Origin: Deltaproteobacteria bacterium
GTDB lineage: Bacteria > Desulfobacterota > Desulfobulbia > Desulfobulbales > JAGXFP01
NCBI GenBank assembly: GCA_020056965.1
Contig: JAGVGT010000060.1
Location: 1-35,497 of the forward strand
Length of the DNA: 35,497 nt
Direction: 5' to 3'
Below are positions 32,217 to 35,497 of this stretch, piece by piece; the stretch's first letter is position 1; each line of letters opens with the position of its first letter. Below the pieces are notes generated by a model, which worked only from the letters and a program-made list of their open reading frames with translations, did no database searches and was not told where the DNA came from. The position numbers and the translations under genes are program-made.

Positions 32217-32646
32217 CCTGATATATCCTTAGATGCAATACCTGGTCGGTCCCGTTTAACCAGCCACTAACCGTAACCTCTTCCCCCACGATATCAATAC
32301 AACAACCGGCAGAAAAGCCCAATATGGCATTTGCACGGTAGTTCTGTATTGTGTCACCGGAACTGGAACTGAGCGCTGCGCTACGCTGTATCCAGCGGGC
32401 GGTAAGAGGAAGGAATGATGGGCATCCGGAGATATCCAGAAACTGTATATCCACCTGTTTCGGGGTGATATACAGAAAAACAATAATTTGCCGGATAAAT
32501 CATTGTCAGGAATTTTTTTTAAAGATATAGAACAGTTAGTGTGGCGCCAACCGATGTCAGGTTCAATCAACTCACCTCAGTTTACCCCCAGAGGCTTACG
32601 GCAGGCCATGCAGCAGGGATGATATCCAGAAACTGCTTAATAACTT
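32217..32646. other. AT-rich gap with a 15-bp direct repeat
   Basis: No supported gene. GATATCCAGAAACTG occurs twice, exactly, at 32431-32445 and 32621-32635, 190 bp apart. On the minus strand CTGACA (32509-32504), 17 bp, TTATTG (32486-32481) is a weak promoter toward the ASPIC gene. An open minus frame of 89 codons at 32185-32454 has no recognisable homology and overlaps the ASPIC start; I do not call it. Confidence 0.5.
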
Positions 32647-32673
32647 GTTAGCCAATAACTGCAACTAGGAGCC

Positions 32674-32976
32674 ATGATGAAATCTATATTACTAATAGTC
32701 ACTTTATTCTCATTCCCTCTAATCGGACACGCTGAATCATCAAATTACTACGAAGAGTGCATTTTAAAAAATTTAGATAAAGCGAGAACAGATGCTGCCG
32801 TTGCGGCTCTGAAGGAAACCTGTGCTAGCGAGACACAACGAATTAATAAACTATGCGAAAGTAAGACTACTAAGGATCTTACAAATGAAGAGCTCTGCGC
32901 GTGCCTTGGCAATAGCTACGACTCAAAAACCAAGAAATGCATATCGAGCGACAAAAACAGTGAAACAAAAAAATAG
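32674..32976 (+). CDS. Small secreted four-cysteine-type protein
   Basis: A 100-residue protein with a signal peptide (about residues 1-20, ending GHA). The mature part begins ESSNYYEECILKNLDKARTDAAVAALKETC and continues through ASETQRINKLCESKTTKDLTNEELCACLGNSYDSKTKKC, with several Cys that could pair. The YYEECIL..L...RTDAAV..L...C pattern is that of small exported proteins common in vibrio superintegron cassettes and related islands; I recall them as VF_A0006-type four-cysteine proteins. GGAG lies before ATG 32674, and a second ATG follows at 32677. AT content is far above that of the flanking genes, a sign of transfer. Confidence 0.65.
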   Translation: MMKSILLIVTLFSFPLIGHAESSNYYEECILKNLDKARTDAAVAALKETCASETQRINKLCESKTTKDLTNEELCACLGNSYDSKTKKCISSDKNSETKK

Positions 32977-32985
32977 TCGCATCCT

Positions 32986-33504
32986 ATGACCATAGATAAA
33001 GAAAGCTTCTTCTCAGATTTAAACGCGCTTGGAGAAAAAGCGGTGCGTGAGAAAATAGCATCAGGGGTCTATGGTACTAGAAAATTACCTTATGCAAATG
33101 AATGGCTCCGTCAGCAATCAGAACATAAAGAAGAAGCTCGCTTTTCTCGGATTGAGGAAAGGGAAGAAGAGGCATTATTAATAGCACGAGATGCCAATGA
33201 AATAGCTCTTTCGGCCCGGAATGCGGCATTAGAAGCTAATTCTATCGCATTAAGCGCCCGTGACTCATCTACAGAGTCCAATGAAATAGCACGTTCAGCA
33301 AACATCACAGCTTCATCAGCATTATCAGAAGCAGAAAGAGCAAATTTAATTGCCCGATCAAGCCTCAATGAAGAGAGGCGCTTCAACCTGGCAAGCAGCG
33401 ATGCTGCTCGGAAAGCAAACAGGGCGGCAATTATTGCGGCAATTGCAGCAGCGATATCAGCTATTGGTGCAATAGTTTCAATATTCAAAACAACACCTCC
33501 ATAA
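32986..33504 (+). CDS. Alanine/serine-rich coiled-coil protein with C-terminal membrane segment
   Basis: A 172-residue protein. The N-terminal 45 residues (LGEKAVREKIASGVYGTRKLPYANEWLRQQ) look like a small helical domain of the kind seen in accessory-region proteins. Residues about 60-135 form a repetitive helix with units such as ARNAALEANSIALS and ARDSSTESNEIARS, about 14 residues in period, giving a coiled coil. The last 30 residues (AAIIAAIAAAISAIGAIVSIF) are one membrane segment, followed by KTTPP. Topology would be a tail-anchored stalk. I do not recognise a family. It lies ten bases after the previous gene, with which it is probably co-transcribed; base composition is equally AT-rich. 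Confidence 0.6.
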   Translation: MTIDKESFFSDLNALGEKAVREKIASGVYGTRKLPYANEWLRQQSEHKEEARFSRIEEREEEALLIARDANEIALSARNAALEANSIALSARDSSTESNEIARSANITASSALSEAERANLIARSSLNEERRFNLASSDAARKANRAAIIAAIAAAISAIGAIVSIFKTTPP

Positions 33505-33585
33505 AGATATTAGAAATATGGCTAACAAACGGCTTAACCAGACAGCGGGAACGCTGGCGGCACTATCTACAAGTTCATAACTAAT

Positions 33586-33601
33586 TAGGGACACTTCCCT
33601 A
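33586..33601. repeat. Short inverted repeat TAGGGA-CACT-TCCCTA
   Basis: A six-base inverted repeat with a four-base loop. The sequence ATTAGGGACACTTCCCTATTT is often seen beside transposase genes of the REP/IS200 kind. Here no transposase is present, so it may be a remnant. Confidence 0.45.
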
Positions 33602-33623
33602 TTTAGTTCTGTTGCTTGAGCGG

Positions 33624-33652
33624 TTGACAAACCGTGTAACCATACGATTACA
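33624..33652 (+). promoter_or_regulatory. Putative promoter/operator of the toxin-antitoxin pair
   Basis: TTGACA (33624-33629) is a perfect -35. The inverted repeat TGTAA (33635-33639) - eight bases - TTACA (33648-33652) lies at the -10 position and could be the antitoxin operator. The -10 match itself (ATTACA at 33647-33652) is poor. Confidence 0.4.
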
Positions 33653-33660
33653 GTTTAGCC

Positions 33661-33957
33661 ATGTACTCAATCAAACGAACCGAAGAATTTTCTGTTTGGC
33701 TTGAGGGCCTGAAAGACCGGATCACCCGCCAGCGGCTCAATGTTCGCTAGCGTAAGGCGATGCTGGGAAACCTTGGCGATGTAAGGCCTGTTGGTGATGG
33801 TGTCGTCGAGATGCGCGAACATTTCGGCGCGGGATGGCGCATGTACTACATCCAGCGAGGTGAAACTTTGATCGTAATGCTCGGCGGCGGCGATAAGTCT
33901 ACGCAGTCCGCAGATATTGCTAAGGCCGTGAAACTCGCTGCCAAGATGGAGGAATAA
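33661..33957 (+). pseudogene. HigB-type toxin interrupted by an amber codon
   Basis: From ATG 33661 the frame reads MYSIKRTEEFSVWLEGLKDR, RITRQRLNVR, then TAG at 33748-33750 (codon 30), then RKAMLGNLGDVRPVGDGVVEMREHFGAGWRMYYIQRGETLIVMLGGGDKSTQSADIAKA. This is the small 'putative addiction module killer' family related to RelE/HigB, with normal length (99 codons) apart from the stop. The residue before RKAML is usually Ile or Leu, so a single substitution explains the TAG. A downstream ATG at 33760 could give a 65-residue C-terminal piece lacking the first strands. The gene lies three bases before the antitoxin. Confidence 0.75.
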
Positions 33958-33960
33958 ATC

Positions 33961-34266
33961 ATGACCAAGAAAATTCGCATTGCTGACCTGCCTGATTTCG
34001 ACCCCGCAGAACATCTGAAGGACGAGGATGATATGGCAGCATACCTCACTGTTGTTCTGGAAGAGAACGACCCCGCCTTGTTGGCGGCGGCCCTCGGCGA
34101 TATTGCCCGTGCGCGTGGTATGAGCGACATTGCCCGCGCTTCCGGAATTACCCGGGAAGCACTCTACAGAGCTTTACGACCTGATGCACAGCCGCGTTTC
34201 GATACGATCAGCCGCGTCTGTACGGCGCTAGGTGTGAAGCTGGTGGCACAGGCGATTCATACGTAA
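33961..34266 (+). CDS. HigA-type antitoxin (addiction module antidote)
   Basis: A 101-residue DNA-binding protein. It starts MTKKIRIADLPDFDPAEHLKDEDDMAAYLTVVLEENDPALLAAALGDIARARGM in pieces, the usual N-terminus of the partner of the HigB-type killer proteins. Its C-terminal helix-turn-helix is SDIARASGITREALYRALRPDAQPRFDTISRVCTALGVKL. Function: binds and neutralises the toxin and represses the shared operon. It is intact although the toxin gene is broken, so it may now serve as a simple repressor or antidote to imported related toxins. Confidence 0.85.
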   Translation: MTKKIRIADLPDFDPAEHLKDEDDMAAYLTVVLEENDPALLAAALGDIARARGMSDIARASGITREALYRALRPDAQPRFDTISRVCTALGVKLVAQAIHT

Positions 34267-34284
34267 GTCTCCATCTATAGCCTC

Positions 34285-34316
34285 GTCGGGTTAGCAGTTT
34301 TATCGCGTAACCCGAC
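34285..34316. repeat. Palindrome GTCGGGTTA...TAACCCGAC
   Basis: Nine perfect pairs (34285-34293 with 34308-34316) around 14 bases of loop, located after the antitoxin. No T-run follows, so it is a weak terminator at best. Sequences with GTCGGGTTA arms are frequent dispersed palindromes in proteobacteria. Confidence 0.6.
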
Positions 34317-34367
34317 ATTGCCAAAGCGGGACGAATATCAGAAACCTCTGAGTTTTGCGGCAGACAC

Positions 34368-34404
34368 AAAAAAAAAGGGGCTACGGCCGCAACCGTAACC
34401 CCTT
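34368..34404 (-). terminator. Rho-independent terminator after the Yip1-family gene
   Basis: On the minus strand AAGGGGTTACGG (34404-34393) pairs with CCGTAGCCCCTT (34386-34375, one mismatch) around six bases, followed by about seven to nine T residues. Confidence 0.93.
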
Positions 34405-34441
34405 CGCTACCAGTCAAAAAAGACTGACGTTTTTCCAGGTT

Positions 34442-35266
34442 CTATTCACCCATCTCGCTTCGCGACTGCTTCATCTGCTCCAGCGCCTGCCGCATCTGCT
34501 CCTGCTGGGCGGGAGGCATGCTGCTCATCTGCGCCTCCATCTGGGCAATGGAGGCGTCCAACTGCGCGGTTGCCGCATCCCGCATCGCCGAGGCCGCTCC
34601 GGATTGGGATTGAGCCGCCTGCTCCTGGACCGACTCGGCGGCCTGCTTCGCCGATTCCTGCATAACATCGGAGCTTTCCTGCATTAACGCGACGTTCTCC
34701 TGCATCTGCCCGGCGAACTTCTGCGCGGCCATCTGGGCCGAGATGCTGCCAAAGATCAGGATGGCGCCGATTATCCCGAACACCAGCCAAGCCTTGTTGG
34801 CCGGGAGCCGGTGGACCTCGACGCTCGCCACCACCATCAGATAGACCATGATCACTATCCCGACTGAGCTACCGGCATAGGGGATCAGGCCGAGGATCAT
34901 CGTGATCGGCGTGAAGGCGGCGGCATAGGCGCCGCAACGGTAGGCGGCCTCGTAGTCTTCCTCTGAACCCATCAGCTTCCAGATCCCGAACATGATGGCC
35001 GCGCCGACGAACCCGAAAATCGCCACCATGATCGGGATGATGACTATGGAGGCCAGGCCCGCCATTGCGCCGGCCATGGGGTTGGGAATGAGCAGGCTGG
35101 CAATGGCCTGGATAATGCCGCCGACCACGCCCATCGCCACCATGAACACCAGCGGCGCGACGAACCCGCCTTTCTTGGCCATCTCCCGGTAAAAGGCCGT
35201 GGGCGATGTAATGAACCTGATCGCGGTCGTCGGGATTGCTGCGAAATCAATGCCCTGCTGCTCCAT
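34442..35266 (-). CDS. Yip1-family membrane protein with Gln/Met-rich coiled-coil tail
   Basis: A 274-residue protein. Residues about 1-180 contain five hydrophobic segments (for example APLVFMVAMGVVGGIIQAIASLLI and VGIVIMVYLMVVASVEVHRLP) in the Yip1-domain arrangement, starting with ITSPTAFYREMAKKGGF. The tail (about 183-274) is repetitive and soluble: MQENVALMQESSDVMQESAKQAAESVQEQAAQ..., rich in Q, M, A, S and E, a probable coiled coil. AGGGAGGAATTT precedes the start (AGGAGG-type site). Bacterial Yip1 proteins are of unknown function. The tail could mediate self-association. Confidence 0.78.
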   Translation of the reverse strand: MEQQGIDFAAIPTTAIRFITSPTAFYREMAKKGGFVAPLVFMVAMGVVGGIIQAIASLLIPNPMAGAMAGLASIVIIPIMVAIFGFVGAAIMFGIWKLMGSEEDYEAAYRCGAYAAAFTPITMILGLIPYAGSSVGIVIMVYLMVVASVEVHRLPANKAWLVFGIIGAILIFGSISAQMAAQKFAGQMQENVALMQESSDVMQESAKQAAESVQEQAAQSQSGAASAMRDAATAQLDASIAQMEAQMSSMPPAQQEQMRQALEQMKQSRSEMGE

Positions 35267-35497
35267 AAATTCCTCCCTTTCAGGCTGTGCTGCGTGAATA
35301 GAAAAACTGACTCCTTCGGACCCTGAACTTATAACATATGATTAGCTTAGGGAAGGCTAATCATGGAGCGAGAAAGAAAGGGATCGATGCGCATTTGGAG
35401 TTACCTCGGGGGCTTGATCCAACAAAGCCAAGTCCTTGCAGGCGGCAGGTAAGACACCGCCACTGATCGGTGCACTATTCATCGTGGCTCTAGACTA
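35267..35497. other. Window end: promoter region with a 9-bp palindrome
   Basis: No supported gene. ATGATTAGC (35338-35346) is inverted exactly as GCTAATCAT (35356-35364). On the minus strand the AT-rich TATGTTATAA next to it could be a -10 region for the Yip1-family gene. I see nothing in 35365-35497. Confidence 0.4.

Larger units (their letters stand above)
32647..33526 (+). mobile_element. Possible integron-type gene cassette remnant
   Basis: The AT-rich two-gene patch is bounded on the left by GTTAGCC (32647-32653) and on the right by its exact complement GGCTAAC (33520-33526). In integron cassettes a GTTRRRY core site precedes the gene and RYYYAAC starts the attC site after it; here both core sites have one mismatch to those consensus forms. 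Both genes run left to right, as cassettes do. After GGCTAAC come ACAAACGGCTTAACC-like sequence and a CAGCG/CGCTG hairpin, reminiscent of the left part of an attC. I find no matching right half, and no integrase is present. Inference. Confidence 0.35.

Noticed and set aside
32185-32454. An 89-codon minus-strand frame overlapping the ASPIC gene start
   Set aside because: GTG start, no family resemblance, uneven composition and overlap with the well-supported lipoprotein start. A second minus frame at 32256-32570 in another phase shows how easily such frames arise here.
33520-33620. A complete attC site at the right end of the AT-rich patch
   Set aside because: Only the left-half-like sequence and a small hairpin are present; no inverse core GTTRRRY or paired L box follows within the next 100 bp, so I report only a possible remnant.
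33748-33750. TAG in the toxin as pyrrolysine or other recoding
   Set aside because: The site is a plain hydrophobic position in the family, not catalytic, with no recoding context; a nonsense mutation is simpler.
34285-34316. The palindrome after the antitoxin as a terminator
   Set aside because: It has no T-tract on either side, so it is listed as a repeat only.

Overview
The window looks like chromosomal DNA of a GC-rich Gram-negative bacterium. An outer-membrane LPS assembly lipoprotein (LptE), many lipoproteins, the order rpsF-rpsR-DUF2232-rplI-dnaB-leuS-lptE, a Cache-type sensor with a zinc-ribbon-like tail, and a probable selenocysteine gene all suggest a Desulfobacterota (deltaproteobacterial) lineage, perhaps Desulfobulbales. 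That assignment is inference from gene content and protein similarity remembered from these families; nothing in the window fixes the species.

Layout. 1-1.3 kb: remnants of an old-yellow-enzyme-like gene (minus strand) and of gmd (plus strand) meet at an abrupt junction, followed by an intact fcl (GDP-fucose synthesis). 1.3-5.3 kb: a small membrane protein, mazG, then the rpsF-rpsR-DUF2232-rplI operon with its own promoter and structured leader, closed by two tandem terminators. 5.5-12.0 kb: dnaB, leuS, lptE, tkt, closed by a terminator. 12.1-16.5 kb: dusB, a small Cys-rich membrane protein, a Cache/zinc-ribbon sensor, a metallophosphoesterase and a flavin reductase-like protein. 16.5-21.3 kb, minus strand: a lipoprotein, an aminotransferase, truA, argC, rpsI, rplM and tRNA-Gly(GCC). 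21.5-25.6 kb: hisB, a secreted protein, a TtcA-like PP-loop enzyme, a convergent hydrolase, and a secreted MsrA-MsrB fusion. 25.8-28.3 kb: a YkgJ-type Cys-cluster protein divergent from an ArsM-like methyltransferase, then an intradiol-dioxygenase-like lipoprotein and its partner. 28.6-32.2 kb: a lipoprotein, a cluster of hairpin repeats, and an 883-residue TPR/FG-GAP/ASPIC lipoprotein. 32.6-34.3 kb: an AT-rich accessory patch with a four-cysteine secreted protein, a coiled-coil membrane-anchored protein and a decayed toxin-antitoxin pair. 34.4-35.3 kb: a Yip1-family membrane protein.

Most of the window is ordinary housekeeping: translation (S6, S18, L9, S9, L13, LeuRS, tRNA-Gly, TruA, DusB, TtcA-like), replication (DnaB), pentose phosphate metabolism (Tkt), and amino-acid synthesis (ArgC, HisB, aminotransferase).

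The most interesting item is the methyltransferase at 26595-27383. Its reading frame is cut by an in-frame TGA exactly where the arsenite methyltransferase family carries a conserved catalytic cysteine. The frame continues for 50 codons with clear family homology, and the TGA sits at the base of a hairpin with the architecture of a bacterial SECIS element. I read it as a selenocysteine-containing ArsM-like enzyme. Second in interest is the 32.65-33.53 kb patch, whose ends carry exactly complementary heptamers resembling integron cassette boundaries. Third is a HigB-type toxin inactivated by an amber codon while its antitoxin stays intact.
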